This document shows positions 8,666 through 16,570 of a DNA stretch of 64,000 nucleotides, in pieces. A program made the translations under genes and the position numbers. The DNA is from Methanobacterium aggregans (GTDB taxonomy: Archaea > Methanobacteriota > Methanobacteria > Methanobacteriales > Methanobacteriaceae), in assembly GCF_017874455.1 (NCBI RefSeq), contig NZ_JAGGLN010000005.1, positions 62,001 to 126,000 of the forward strand, given 5' to 3'. The notes beneath the pieces are model-generated. The model saw nothing but the letters and a program-made list of their open reading frames with translations. It did no database searches and was not told the origin of the DNA. Position 1 is the first letter of the stretch, and every line of letters begins with the position of its first letter.

Positions 8666-9796
8666 ATGCAGTCAAGAAGTGGAGTTGCAAACCTTCCCCT
8701 TCATGGGGGACGTGCACCTAAATGGCTTTTTAACCGAATGGTTAAGCTCACAGGGAGCATTGTAGATGTACTGCTCTACGAGTACGATGCCGATGAATTT
8801 TTAAGAAGACTTTCAAATCCCTACTGGTTTCAGGCATTCTCCTGCGTCCTGGGATTTGACTGGCACTCCTCAGGAACCACAACAACAACATGTGGTGCCC
8901 TTAAAATGGCAATCGATCCTGAAAAACATGGAATAATGGTTGCAGGTGGAAAGGGGAGGGCATCCAGAAAAACACCAGCAGACATAGAAAATGCAGGGGA
9001 GATCTTCTCACTACCCACGGGCAGGGTGGAGGAAATGGTCACAGCAAGCAGGTTATCAGCTAAAATAGACAACTCCTGCATCCAGGACGGCTACGGACTC
9101 TACCACCACTCATTCATCCTAACTGAGAAGGGAAAATGGGCAGTTGTACAGCAGGGAATGAACCCTGAAACACGCTATGCAAGGCGTTACCACTGGCTTT
9201 CTGAGGGAGTGAAGGAATTCGTGGAAGAACCACACAGGGGGATATGTTGCGACAAACCAGAATCAGAAACACTTGACATGACAGCCCATGAAAGCAGTGA
9301 AACAAGGGATATGAGTGTTGATCTTATCTGCGACAACCCAGAACACCTGAAAAAATACTTCAAGGACAGAACACCCCTTAAGGAGAAGTCTCAGATGAGC
9401 CTGGATTCATACTTCTCTGAATTCAAGATGCCGCGCCACCATCCAGTTCTGGATATGGACTTATCAGACCGGGAATTTGAGGTCTTAAAGAATGCCTGGG
9501 AACTGCAGCCTGAAAACTATCAGGAACTGATTTCACTTGGGGGAATGGGACCCAAGAAGATACGCGCACTTGCACTGATATCTGACCTTGTTTACGGATC
9601 TGAGCCAAGCTGGAAGGACCCTGTGAAGTACAGCTTCACACATGGAGGAAAGGACGGCTTCCCTTACCCAGTTGACAGGGAGGTTTACGACCACTCAATC
9701 TGGACCCTTAAAGAGGCCCTGAACCAGGCCAAAATTGAGGAGAAAGAGAAGTACCATGCTGTTAAACGGTTGGAATCCTTGATTCAGAATGAATAA
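8666..9796 (+). CDS. DUF763 family protein
   Basis: Matches the DUF763 family by its opening (RSGVANLPLHGGRAPKWLFNRMVKL) and by GFDWHSSGTTTTTCGALK, DGYGLYHHSFI and WAVVQQGMN. The 376-residue length fits. A helix-hairpin-helix-like segment (LISLGGMGPKKIRALALISDLVYG, about residues 290-315) suggests nucleic-acid contact. The function of the family is unknown. The start is ATG. No neighbour clarifies its role: a glycosyltransferase precedes it and a convergent broken membrane gene follows. Confidence 0.88.
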   Translation: MQSRSGVANLPLHGGRAPKWLFNRMVKLTGSIVDVLLYEYDADEFLRRLSNPYWFQAFSCVLGFDWHSSGTTTTTCGALKMAIDPEKHGIMVAGGKGRASRKTPADIENAGEIFSLPTGRVEEMVTASRLSAKIDNSCIQDGYGLYHHSFILTEKGKWAVVQQGMNPETRYARRYHWLSEGVKEFVEEPHRGICCDKPESETLDMTAHESSETRDMSVDLICDNPEHLKKYFKDRTPLKEKSQMSLDSYFSEFKMPRHHPVLDMDLSDREFEVLKNAWELQPENYQELISLGGMGPKKIRALALISDLVYGSEPSWKDPVKYSFTHGGKDGFPYPVDREVYDHSIWTLKEALNQAKIEEKEKYHAVKRLESLIQNE

Positions 9797-9814
9797 AATC
9801 TAAAATTCACTTTT

Positions 9815-10308
9815 TTATTGGGCAAGATTTACCCTCTTCTGCCTCAGATATTCCATGTAAACGTAGGCACGTCTGGATATCATTGCACCAAGGGTCATGG
9901 TTAAGAAGATGGATGTTAAAACACTGAGGTTTATGTATCCAGTTCCGTTAAGAACATCTTTTCCAAGTATCTTAACTGCTATTATGATGATCCATACTGT
10001 CACAGCCAGAATGGATCCCTTGAGAACCATGGATCCATCTTCATGGACTTTTACCTTCATAAGGGAACCTATGCCTATTCCCATGCCCATCCCAACTGCA
10101 AGACCTGCGGCCACAAGTGCGAAGGCTGTGATGCTTGAAGATGCGCTGGTGTAAATGGCTGCTCCTGTTACAAGTGTCATGAATACTGGCATCATGAACA
10201 GTTTTCTTGCCGGACCTTACGCTCCCGCAGCTGAAGTATGAGAATTATCATGATGATGACGAGAAAGGTCTGATTCATATTGTTGGCATCTGGATAAATC
10301 ACGGTCAT
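9815..10308 (-). pseudogene. CcdC/DUF1453-like membrane protein with one-base frameshift
   Basis: The downstream part (126 codons from the ATG at 10195) has four hydrophobic helices and a KVHEDGSMVLKG segment of CcdC/DUF1453 type. Upstream, in the next frame, an ATG at 10308 with GAGGT before it gives MTVIYPDANNMNQTFL, a hydrophobic helix and LQLRERKVR. The two parts would join as VRPRKLFMMP if one G (plus strand) were restored near 10209. The CcdC family has a basic segment of that kind at this place. As written, the long frame stops at once. It is either a sequencing or assembly slip or a recent mutation. The intact protein would have 164 residues. Confidence 0.7.
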
Positions 10309-10628
10309 TAACTAAACCTCAAACTAATTTTGGTAAAACAATGGTTTTTTTATAAATGTAAGATGTTTGATGTGATATTTAAACTATTTTCAGTTTTTAA
10401 GAAGATGGGTTTAATTAAGTTTTTTTCAGCATCATTTTTATTAAAAATTTACAATTGATTATTTTTACTAACTATTAATTATTTGAATTAAATAATTCAA
10501 TAAATACATTATCTTTTAACAATTATTATATAAATTTTTTCATTTAATTTAGAATATAAAATATTATATATAATCAATTCAATACTTAACATTAACAAGC
10601 ATAGGGAGGTATTGAAATTTCTGAAGAA
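10309..10628. other. AT-rich intergenic region holding two divergent promoters
   Basis: Extremely AT-rich, with long runs of A and T. It separates the frameshifted CcdC-like gene from the DUF4064 gene. Apart from the promoter module at 10560-10600 and a GGGAGGT ribosome site, I see no gene or structured element. Confidence 0.5.
10560..10600 (+). promoter_or_regulatory. Promoter module A, shared with the one at 12619
   Basis: A TATA core (AATATTATATAT) is followed by TTCAATACT and CATTAACAA at fixed spacing. The same three blocks in the same order and spacing occur at 12619-12660 before the DUF2085 gene. The CATTAACAA block lies where transcription should start, about 25-30 bases after the TATA core. 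This suggests a common activator or repressor, or a duplicated promoter. Confidence 0.5.
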
Positions 10629-10937
10629 GTGAAGGAAACATCAAGGACGATTGAACTTGTCCTGGGAATGGTAGGTGGAATTTTTGGTATTTTGGGCGGA
10701 ATATTTGCAGTGATGTTTGGAGTATTCGACTCTGAAATTACAGTTTTAGGAGTAAGCGCAATTTTAGCATCTATATTTGGCATAATAGGTTCTGTACTGG
10801 TAATGAAAAACCCAAAGGTAGGAGGAATAGTTCTGATTGTGAGTGCGCTCTGGCTCTTGATCAGCATATCCCTCTTCGGAATTCTCGGAGCGGTACTCAT
10901 GGGTGTGGGCGGATTGCTCGCGGTAGTGAGGAAATGA
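10629..10937 (+). CDS. DUF4064 small membrane protein
   Basis: A 102-residue protein with four glycine-rich hydrophobic helices, typical of the DUF4064 family of unknown function. The start is uncertain. The GTG used here has only weak ribosome pairing, while a perfect GGGAGGT (10604-10610) lies 18 bases upstream. An in-frame ATT at 10617 would sit at ideal distance from it and add four residues (start ISEE). The gene is followed after 22 bases by a lipoprotein gene, probably in one transcript under promoter module A. Confidence 0.75.
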   Translation: MKETSRTIELVLGMVGGIFGILGGIFAVMFGVFDSEITVLGVSAILASIFGIIGSVLVMKNPKVGGIVLIVSALWLLISISLFGILGAVLMGVGGLLAVVRK

Positions 10938-10959
10938 AATTTAAATGGAGGAATGAAAC

Positions 10960-11415
10960 ATGAAAAAGGTATTTTTAATAGCAGTTGTACTTCTTGTTGC
11001 AGCTGTGGTTGCTGTAAGTGGATGTGTGGATTCTGGATCAGACTCCTCAACAGATAACTCTTCTGGAAACACACAGGCTGCATCAAGTGATGCATCTTCA
11101 ATAACAGTAAACAACCTAGAGGCAAGTGCAGGCTCCTACGGAGACTACGAAGTCACAGCTTCAGTAACACCAACCAAGGATATGGACTACATGGAAATGG
11201 TTCTTGTATGGTATGACTCCAGCGGCGCAGTTCTTCAAAAGGATCCCCTTGCATGGAACATCAACAACGCCAAGACCGGACAGACAATAAAGGTTAAAGG
11301 AACGTCCTACATCGACACTGGGGAACCAGCAAAGGTGGATGTTATGTTCTTTGACTCAGTCTTCTCAGACGGTGATGAGTCAAGTGCAATATACAAGAAG
11401 ACCCTCACACTTTAG
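10960..11415 (+). CDS. Secreted lipoprotein, FxLYD-like
   Basis: Residues 1-21 form a signal peptide and VSGC makes a lipobox with Cys22 as likely lipid site. A Ser/Thr/Asp-rich linker follows to about residue 45, then a beta-rich domain of about 105 residues (ITVNNLEASAGSYGDYEVTASV to the end). It resembles the FxLYD/DUF4352 class of extracytoplasmic domains, but the match is loose. ATG with GGAGG upstream. It probably forms an operon with the DUF4064 gene. The role on the cell surface is unknown. Confidence 0.75.
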   Translation: MKKVFLIAVVLLVAAVVAVSGCVDSGSDSSTDNSSGNTQAASSDASSITVNNLEASAGSYGDYEVTASVTPTKDMDYMEMVLVWYDSSGAVLQKDPLAWNINNAKTGQTIKVKGTSYIDTGEPAKVDVMFFDSVFSDGDESSAIYKKTLTL

Positions 11416-11481
11416 GGTTTTAACCTATTATTTTTTAAAAAAAGATTTTGATCTAAGGTAACTCAAAAAAAAGGGTTGAAG

Positions 11482-11928
11482 TTAAGCCACAACTTCAACT
11501 GAGACTTTGGCCCTTCTTACAACCCTTTCGGTTGTCCTTCCAAGCACGAGTCTTTCAATTCCGTGTTTACCTGATTTACCCATTACAACCTGGTCAATTC
11601 CCTCTTCTTCTATGGTTTTGAGGATGACCTCTGCAGGTTTCCCTCCTTTTATCATGGTTCGGAATTGGATATTGCTGCAGTGTCCACCACATTTTCTTTC
11701 TTCCAGGGTTTTTTGGAAGTCTGCAACAGCCTTTTCACCGTCAACCTTTAAACCTGCTTTGATCTGGTTTATGAGTTCATCCTGGGGCAGGGCCCTCAAG
11801 TATTCAGTGTCTATCACGTACAAAACAATGATCTCTGCACCTTCTAATTCTGCCATGGCCATGGCCTGTTCTCCAGCTCTTTCAGCCTGTTCTGATCCAT
11901 CTGTAGGTACCAGTATTCTTTTTCCCAC
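11482..11928 (-). CDS. Universal stress protein, UspA family
   Basis: Nucleotide-binding Usp fold. RILVPTDGSEQAERAGEQAM is the first strand and helix, and GKSGKHGIERLVLGRTTERVV carries the ATP-binding pattern G-2x-G-9x-G-[ST]. A CGGHCS segment in the middle is unusual and could bind metal or form a disulphide. I choose GTG at 11928 because AGGTG lies seven bases before it; a GTG three codons upstream overlaps that ribosome site. The gene is monocistronic and converges with the lipoprotein gene. The exact role is unknown. Confidence 0.9.
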   Translation of the reverse strand: MGKRILVPTDGSEQAERAGEQAMAMAELEGAEIIVLYVIDTEYLRALPQDELINQIKAGLKVDGEKAVADFQKTLEERKCGGHCSNIQFRTMIKGGKPAEVILKTIEEEGIDQVVMGKSGKHGIERLVLGRTTERVVRRAKVSVEVVA

Positions 11929-12042
11929 AATAATCACCTACTATCTATCTGAAACTTTATTGTTAATAGATTTTTTGGATAAACTTCTTTTTAACTTCAA
12001 AATTTCCCAATTTCCCAATGAACTGAGAATATTATCTGAATT

Positions 12043-12354
12043 CTATTCCAACTCTCTCTTATTTGGAATTCTTGGAATTTCAGAAGCACCCTTTCCAGAT
12101 AACTTACCCCTGGCATAGGTTTTTTCACCTTTTTTTGCCTCTTTATCTGTTATGGGTTTTATAAGTGCGTGTTCCATGATGTAGCCCTGTTTCAAGACTT
12201 CATCCAGAACTGTCTGGAAATCCTTCCTGGATAATTCTGGATATTCATTTCTTAACTGTTTGTAAAGCCTTTTTTCAAGATAAATTCCATTACGATTTTC
12301 TAATAGTTCACAGGCCTTCTCTTCTATCCTGGATAATTCTTCGCTAGAAGTCAT
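12043..12354 (-). CDS. Hypothetical protein, 103 aa, charged and helical
   Basis: Not recognised. The protein is highly charged. Residues 1-70 look helical, with a segment (RLYKQLRNEYPELSRKDFQTVLDEVLKQGYI) that could be a winged-helix or other small DNA-binding fold. The C-terminal 30 residues are basic and probably disordered. The start is ATG with a perfect GGAGG. Codon use is like the neighbouring genes. It lies alone, about 100 bases from the start of the universal stress gene on the same strand. Confidence 0.7.
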   Translation of the reverse strand: MTSSEELSRIEEKACELLENRNGIYLEKRLYKQLRNEYPELSRKDFQTVLDEVLKQGYIMEHALIKPITDKEAKKGEKTYARGKLSGKGASEIPRIPNKRELE

Positions 12355-12672
12355 TTTGTAACCTCCTTTCTGCCCCTCTTTTCATGGGGTTTGGTTTCAA
12401 TTAACTTTCTTAAGATATGTTTTTTATGGGGAATATAGGTTTGGTGGGATCAGTTGTTCCATTTCAATGATTAATTGAGATGTAAGTCAGAAAATTTAGA
12501 ATTATGTTAAACTTTTTAATTAGATGTATGGAATGTAATTCAATTATTTGGTATGGTTCATGAGGGGTTCACTTACTTTAGTTTATGTTTACATAGTAAT
12601 CTACAAAATTGTTTAGAAAATATTATATATGGTCCGTTCAATACTGTCCATTAACAACCAGGAATGATCATA
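12355..12672. other. Intergenic region with promoter module B
   Basis: Divergent gap between the charged hypothetical protein and the DUF2085 gene. Besides the promoter at 12619-12660 and the GGAGG site of the minus-strand gene I see no coding frame and no stable hairpin. Confidence 0.4.
12619..12660 (+). promoter_or_regulatory. Promoter module B, twin of the one at 10560
   Basis: AATATTATATAT, then TTCAATACT and CATTAACAA at the same distances as in module A at 10560-10600; the bases between the blocks differ. The ribosome site of the DUF2085 gene follows directly, so its transcript has a very short leader. Confidence 0.5.
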
Positions 12673-13011
12673 ATGAGAAATTTTATTATTTGTCACAGAA
12701 AACCTGAGAGAACCTTTAAAATTAGGGGGCATTATTTCCCGGTTTGTTCAAGGTGTACTGGACTTTACATTGGTGCATTTTCATATTTCATTTATGCATA
12801 TTTCTTTTACGTGGAGTACTCTTTATCATTAATTGCACTGGCAATTTTAATGATAATTCCAACCTTTACTGATGGATTTACTCAACTTTTAGGTTTTAGA
12901 GAGAGTAATAACATTTTAAGATTTACAACAGGATTGATAGGTGGGTTGGGGCTTGGAATTTTGGTTAAAGCCTTGAAATGGGGGATTATAATGGGTTTAC
13001 GCCCTTTATAA
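12673..13011 (+). CDS. DUF2085 membrane protein
   Basis: A 112-residue protein of the DUF2085 family: FIICHRKPERTFKIRGHYFPVCSRCTG at the N-terminus (Cys, His, and a CxxC pair that may bind metal), three hydrophobic helices, and the typical TDGFTQLLGFRESNNILRFTTG. AGGA lies nine bases before ATG 12673; an ATG nine bases further upstream touches AGGA and is unlikely. Function is unknown. It heads a run with two zinc-ribbon membrane genes. Confidence 0.85.
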   Translation: MRNFIICHRKPERTFKIRGHYFPVCSRCTGLYIGAFSYFIYAYFFYVEYSLSLIALAILMIIPTFTDGFTQLLGFRESNNILRFTTGLIGGLGLGILVKALKWGIIMGLRPL

Positions 13012-13040
13012 ATTTATAAAATATATGGAGGCGAAAATAA

Positions 13041-13637
13041 GTGACGAAAATTTGTCCAAAGTGCAGTACAGAAAACCTTGATAATGCAGGTTTCTGCCAG
13101 AGTTGTGGTGCTGATTTGAAGAACGTGGTAAGTTCAGCAAAACCTACTGAAACATCAAGTGGTGGAGCGGGGGGTTTCTGGAATAATCAGAGTAAAGGAG
13201 GTAAAATAGCGATAGGGTTAGGTGTTTGTTGTATAGGTATTATATTGATAATTGCTATAGCTGGAATGTTTGCTCCTGATGCAACTACTACAACTACAAA
13301 TACAAGTCCAGATACTAGTGCTTTATCAGATAATACCTCCTCTGCTACTGATACTAGTTCTACTACTAATGCAGCATCTGGAATACAGATACAAGTAGAT
13401 TATTCAGGTTCATGGAGTGGATCTTATGGGGATGAAACAGGACAACAATCCGTTGATGGATCTGGAACCAAAACAATTGACGTAAGTGGGAATCCTAGTA
13501 TAGTTTCAGCTGTCTTCCAAAAAAAAGATGATGGAAGTGGAACTTTGACAGTAAATATATTAGAAGATGGAAGTGTAGTGGAAAGTAAAAGTACTTCTGC
13601 TGAGTATGGGGTAGTTTCAACATCTCATTCCTTCTAA
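13041..13637 (+). CDS. Zinc-ribbon, membrane-anchored protein with outer domain
   Basis: Residues 4-25 are a zinc ribbon (CPKCSTENLDNAGFCQSCG). A hydrophobic helix lies at about 53-76, then a linker of about 45 residues almost entirely Ser/Thr/Ala/Asp, then a beta-rich C-terminal domain (VDYSGSWSGSYGDE to the end). The ribbon is probably cytoplasmic and the C-terminal domain outside. GTG start with GGAGG. Base composition is more AT-rich than in the core genes, so it may be a newer gene. It follows the DUF2085 gene by 29 bases. Confidence 0.75.
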   Translation: MTKICPKCSTENLDNAGFCQSCGADLKNVVSSAKPTETSSGGAGGFWNNQSKGGKIAIGLGVCCIGIILIIAIAGMFAPDATTTTTNTSPDTSALSDNTSSATDTSSTTNAASGIQIQVDYSGSWSGSYGDETGQQSVDGSGTKTIDVSGNPSIVSAVFQKKDDGSGTLTVNILEDGSVVESKSTSAEYGVVSTSHSF

Positions 13638-13690
13638 AAATACTTTTTTTCTTTTTTTGGATAATTAAAAATAAAGGAGGTTATGTTTTT

Positions 13691-14065
13691 ATGTTAAAGA
13701 GCAAAAATGAATTAATAACTGATGAAAAAGGAGGATTTTTTGCTTTTGGACCATGGTGGTTTGTATTACTAATAATGGTAATCGCATTTATTGCTTCAGC
13801 ATTAAGTAAAAATGATGTTAAAGAGAATCCTCCTAAGAAAATTTATGATTATAATCCAACTAAAACCTTAGTTAACCCTCTAACATTGCATATTATTTGT
13901 CCAAAGTGTGGAAATTATAATTCGGAATCTGCCAAATTTTGTACTGGATGTGGTAGTACTTTGGTTAAGAATGATCATTTATATTGTTCTGAATGTGGTG
14001 CAATAAACTCATTAAACGCTAAATTTTGTCAAGAATGTGGTAAAGAGTTGAATTTTAATCAGTAA
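13691..14065 (+). CDS. Membrane protein with two zinc ribbons
   Basis: One hydrophobic helix (about residues 14-38) is followed by a linker and two zinc ribbons (CPKCGNYNSESAKFCTGCG and CSECGAINSLNAKFCQECG). This reverses the order of the gene before it, where the ribbon is N-terminal. The start is the second ATG after GGAGG, since the first stops after four codons. It is AT-rich like its neighbour and probably co-transcribed with it, 53 bases downstream. It converges with nudC. Function unknown. Confidence 0.72.
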   Translation: MLKSKNELITDEKGGFFAFGPWWFVLLIMVIAFIASALSKNDVKENPPKKIYDYNPTKTLVNPLTLHIICPKCGNYNSESAKFCTGCGSTLVKNDHLYCSECGAINSLNAKFCQECGKELNFNQ

Positions 14066-14074
14066 TCTAAATTC

Positions 14075-14905
14075 TCAGTCTGAATAGTTCTCAACAAACC
14101 ACTCAATAAGCTCACTTGCAATACTGATCATAGAGGACATCCGCGGAACCTCATCTGCATCAAACCATTTAGCATCTGTTATTTCGTTCCCATCAACATT
14201 TATCTCGCCGCTTTCATATTCTGCTGTAAAACCAACCATCAATGAATGGGGAAAGGGCCAGGGTTGGCTTCCGAAGTATTGGATATTTTTAACCTTCAAA
14301 CCCACTTCCTCTGCAATTTCACGCTTGACACCTTCTTCCAGGGTTTCTCCAGCTTCTACAAATCCCGCGATGAGGCTGTACCTTTTAAGGCCGTAGGAAT
14401 GTTTGGCCAGGAGGATTTTATCGTCCTTTACAATTGCAGTTATCACTGCAGGGGACAAACGGGTGAAGCTTGTAAATCCACATTCAGGGCAAATTTTGGA
14501 CATTTCATGTTCTGAAGTTACGGTTGGAGCCCCGCATTTACCGCAGAACTGATGATTTTTATCCCAGTTTATAACCTGAATGGCCCGACCAGCCACGAGG
14601 TAAATATCTTCATCTAAAACCTCGTAGATGGATCTTAAGTCTTCAAAAGTCATGTCATCTGGGGCTGTGGTTCCTGGTGCAACTTCGGCAGTGTAGCATG
14701 GATGGCCTTCGAGGGTGCCCAGGTATTGTTCTCTAAGTGGGGAAAGGGAAAAATCATTTAGATTTTCAGTAAAAGGAATCTTAAAATCATTTTCAGTGTT
14801 TATGAGCAATTTATCAGAGTTGAAAACGAACCAGTAAGATGGACTGTTCTTTTCCTTGGGTGTGAAAGAAGGTTCGTATCTTTTGTAGATGGTTTCTCTC
14901 TTCAT
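14075..14905 (-). CDS. nudC: NADH/NAD+ pyrophosphatase NudC, Nudix family
   Basis: Hydrolyses NADH (and in some homologues NAD-capped RNA) to NMNH and AMP. A four-cysteine zinc motif at residues 121-142 (CGKCG and CPECG), the Nudix box at 181-203 (GFVEAGETLEEGVKREIAEEVG) and the NudC hallmark SQPWPFPHS at 213-221 are all present. The 276-residue length is normal. No ribosome site precedes the ATG, and a TATA-like stretch lies about 30 bases before it, so the transcript may be leaderless. It stands alone on the minus strand. Confidence 0.94.
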   Translation of the reverse strand: MKRETIYKRYEPSFTPKEKNSPSYWFVFNSDKLLINTENDFKIPFTENLNDFSLSPLREQYLGTLEGHPCYTAEVAPGTTAPDDMTFEDLRSIYEVLDEDIYLVAGRAIQVINWDKNHQFCGKCGAPTVTSEHEMSKICPECGFTSFTRLSPAVITAIVKDDKILLAKHSYGLKRYSLIAGFVEAGETLEEGVKREIAEEVGLKVKNIQYFGSQPWPFPHSLMVGFTAEYESGEINVDGNEITDAKWFDADEVPRMSSMISIASELIEWFVENYSD

Positions 14906-15065
14906 AGCTAATAGATAATTTGGGCTTTGGATAAATAATTATTTATGAGGTAGCACATGGCGCTTGTTGAAATTGGAAAGGAAACTAAATAAATTTTCAT
15001 TAGCTAATCAACTGATTTTAATAACAATCAGATGGCCTTTACGGAATTCTCTCCATAATCACAAT

Positions 15066-15116
15066 ACTTATATATAACATATACACCATAGTATGGTGAA
15101 GGAGGGGATATGTTAT
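15066..15116 (+). promoter_or_regulatory. Promoter with nested inverted repeats before a DNA-binding-like gene
   Basis: A TATA stretch at about 15067-15076 is followed by a perfect palindrome CACCATA-g-TATGGTG (15084-15098). A second pair of 9-base arms, ATAACATAT (15074-15082) and ATATGTTAT (15108-15116), encloses it. The inner palindrome covers the expected transcription start and the outer right arm reaches the ATG. This is the layout of a repressor site, probably for the product of the next gene (inference). Confidence 0.55.
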
Positions 15117-15504
15117 GGATGATGTTACAGATAAAGATTTGAGAACACTTTTAGATGATGCACAGGAAGATCTTAACACAGTTTTAAGGGAATTACTTGA
15201 AACAAACACATTCTCTTATCCCAGCAGTGAAAGATTGGAAAAAGATCGGGATCTACTTGAAAATGCGCTTGAAAATACTATTGATCTCTACGAAATCAAA
15301 AAAATAACACGATTAATGCAGCTGATATACGGAGCACTTGACGAATACCAACGCAGACAAAAACCACGCATGATTCCACGTAACTACACCTTACGTGAAG
15401 ACCAGATACGCAAAATCAAAGATTACGCCGCTGATAATCAATTAAATAATGTCAGCGCAGGATTAAGAGATCTAATCGATATAGCCTTTGATGCACTTAA
15501 GTGA
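15115..15504 (+). CDS. Putative ribbon-helix-helix-type regulator, 129 aa
   Basis: Residues 1-85 are helical and acidic. The C-terminal 40 residues (NYTLREDQIRKIKDYAADNQLNNVSAGLRDLIDIAFD) have the pattern of a ribbon-helix-helix DNA-binding unit: a short strand, then two helices with the typical SxGLRDLID. This is a pattern judgement, not a firm match. ATG with GGAGG nine bases upstream. The strong palindromes at its own promoter support an autoregulated DNA-binding protein. It is isolated, next to the gene-poor stretch with the possible transposon remnant. Confidence 0.65.
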   Translation: MDDVTDKDLRTLLDDAQEDLNTVLRELLETNTFSYPSSERLEKDRDLLENALENTIDLYEIKKITRLMQLIYGALDEYQRRQKPRMIPRNYTLREDQIRKIKDYAADNQLNNVSAGLRDLIDIAFDALK

Positions 15505-15654
15505 AGTACCTTAAATCTATAAGAAAATATTTTAAATTGGAATTTAACCTTCAAAAACATTCTTACAGATTTATAATGTGTACCAGCATTTTCCTCAAAA
15601 AATCCAAAACCAATTTTAGATACAGGACATTTTTTCCGTGTCACTGTATTTTTG

Positions 15655-15965
15655 ACTACACATAAACAGGTTCAGTCTTAGGCTGAACCATCACTTGGGA
15701 ATGTGGTGTTCCTTGCAAAGTGTCTTGGGTAAGTTTTCATTGGGTTATCCTATGTAAATAACCTTTAAACCCCATTTTACTTCACCTGGTGCCCTTAAAG
15801 GACAATCTACTTAATCACTGTCTGGATAGTTAGGCTTGTCCATACTATTACTATCTACAATGCCACAGAAGTTCAGTAGTTCAATCCTTGTGCATGTTCC
15901 ATTGAAATTTCAACCCATAATGAATGCGGAGCTTACACAACACAACTATAAGTTCTGCAACTCTC
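15655..15965 (-). mobile_element. Possible remnant of an IS200/IS605-type TnpB 3' end
   Basis: On the minus strand broken frames read LCKLRIHYGLKFQWNMHKD, then in the next frame NFCGIVDSNSMDKPNYPDSD and a stop at 15811. The pattern resembles the variable C-terminal tail of TnpB after its zinc ribbon. Beyond the stop lies non-coding DNA that ends in a hairpin GGTTCAG-7-CTGAACC (15669-15689), as transposon right ends often do. No catalytic part, TnpA or left end is seen. The match is by eye and weak; a structured RNA or other decayed gene is possible. Confidence 0.3.
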
Positions 15966-16420
15966 CTTCACATCCCCTATTTTTTTCTTTTACAATTGTT
16001 TGCAGTTAATAATATTAAGTGAAAAAAAATTATTGTTGGGTTGTGTAGGGCTGAATCTTTATTTTTCAGTAGGTGTTTCGGTTAATTCAGGTTTTCTTCA
16101 ATGTTTTTTGTTAGTTATTACTCCAATATAACCTCCAATACTTGCAGATAAGAAATATAGAATTTTACTTATTATAATATAAGTTTCATGGGTATTTTGG
16201 CCATATATTAATTGTAAAACTGTGGAACTATAATGAACTTCAAGATAAATTAAAAGAACTTTTAAAAGAATTGCAAAATCTATTTTTCTAAAACTTCATC
16301 AAAATAGTGTAAATAAACTGGTAGGGGTATATGTGGTGCTCATTTTATGCTAATTTGTACCAATTTACCATGCCCTACATATTATGAGATTTAATAATGA
16401 AAATGGGGTCTGAAATGATG

Positions 16421-16450
16421 TACTTCGTAATATAAACGTTTAACGAAGTA
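16421..16450. repeat. Inverted repeat upstream of the TPR gene
   Basis: Perfect arms TACTTCGT and ACGAAGTA with a 14-base loop that contains a TATA-like stretch. It lies 120 bases before the TPR gene, so it could be an operator around a promoter. Confidence 0.35.
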
Positions 16451-16570
16451 AATTTTGGGAAATCTACTGTGAAATCCAAGATGCCCCCATAATTAATATT
16501 AAATATTACAAAATTTATTAATAAGATCAGATGGAAGTTTTAGTAATTAAATCAGGTTAGAGGTTAAACA

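Larger units (their letters stand above)
15505..16570. other. Gene-poor kilobase with decayed DNA
   Basis: No intact gene seen. Bases 15650-15965 are less AT-rich than the rest and hold a possible TnpB remnant and a hairpin (separate entry). From 15970 to 16570 the DNA is AT-rich. A minus-strand frame at 16098-16295 is open for 65 hydrophobic codons but has no ATG, GTG or TTG. An inverted repeat at 16421-16450 precedes the TPR gene. Confidence 0.5.

Noticed and set aside
15700..15714. GGAA-N7-TTCC near the hairpin in the gene-poor stretch, considered as an NrpR site.
   Set aside because: The spacer is seven, not six bases, no promoter of a nitrogen gene is near, and it lies within the presumed transposon remnant.
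16098..16295. A 65-codon hydrophobic minus-strand frame in the gene-poor stretch.
   Set aside because: It has no ATG, GTG or TTG and no ribosome site. At most it is part of a decayed gene.
16500..16514. TAATATT-A-AATATTA palindrome before the TPR gene.
   Set aside because: It consists only of A and T in a very AT-rich region, so chance is a sufficient explanation.
15505..16570. Search for RNase P RNA, SRP RNA or a tRNA in the gene-poor kilobase.
   Set aside because: No conserved RNase P or SRP core bases and no T-loop-like GTTCRAATC with matching acceptor stem were found.
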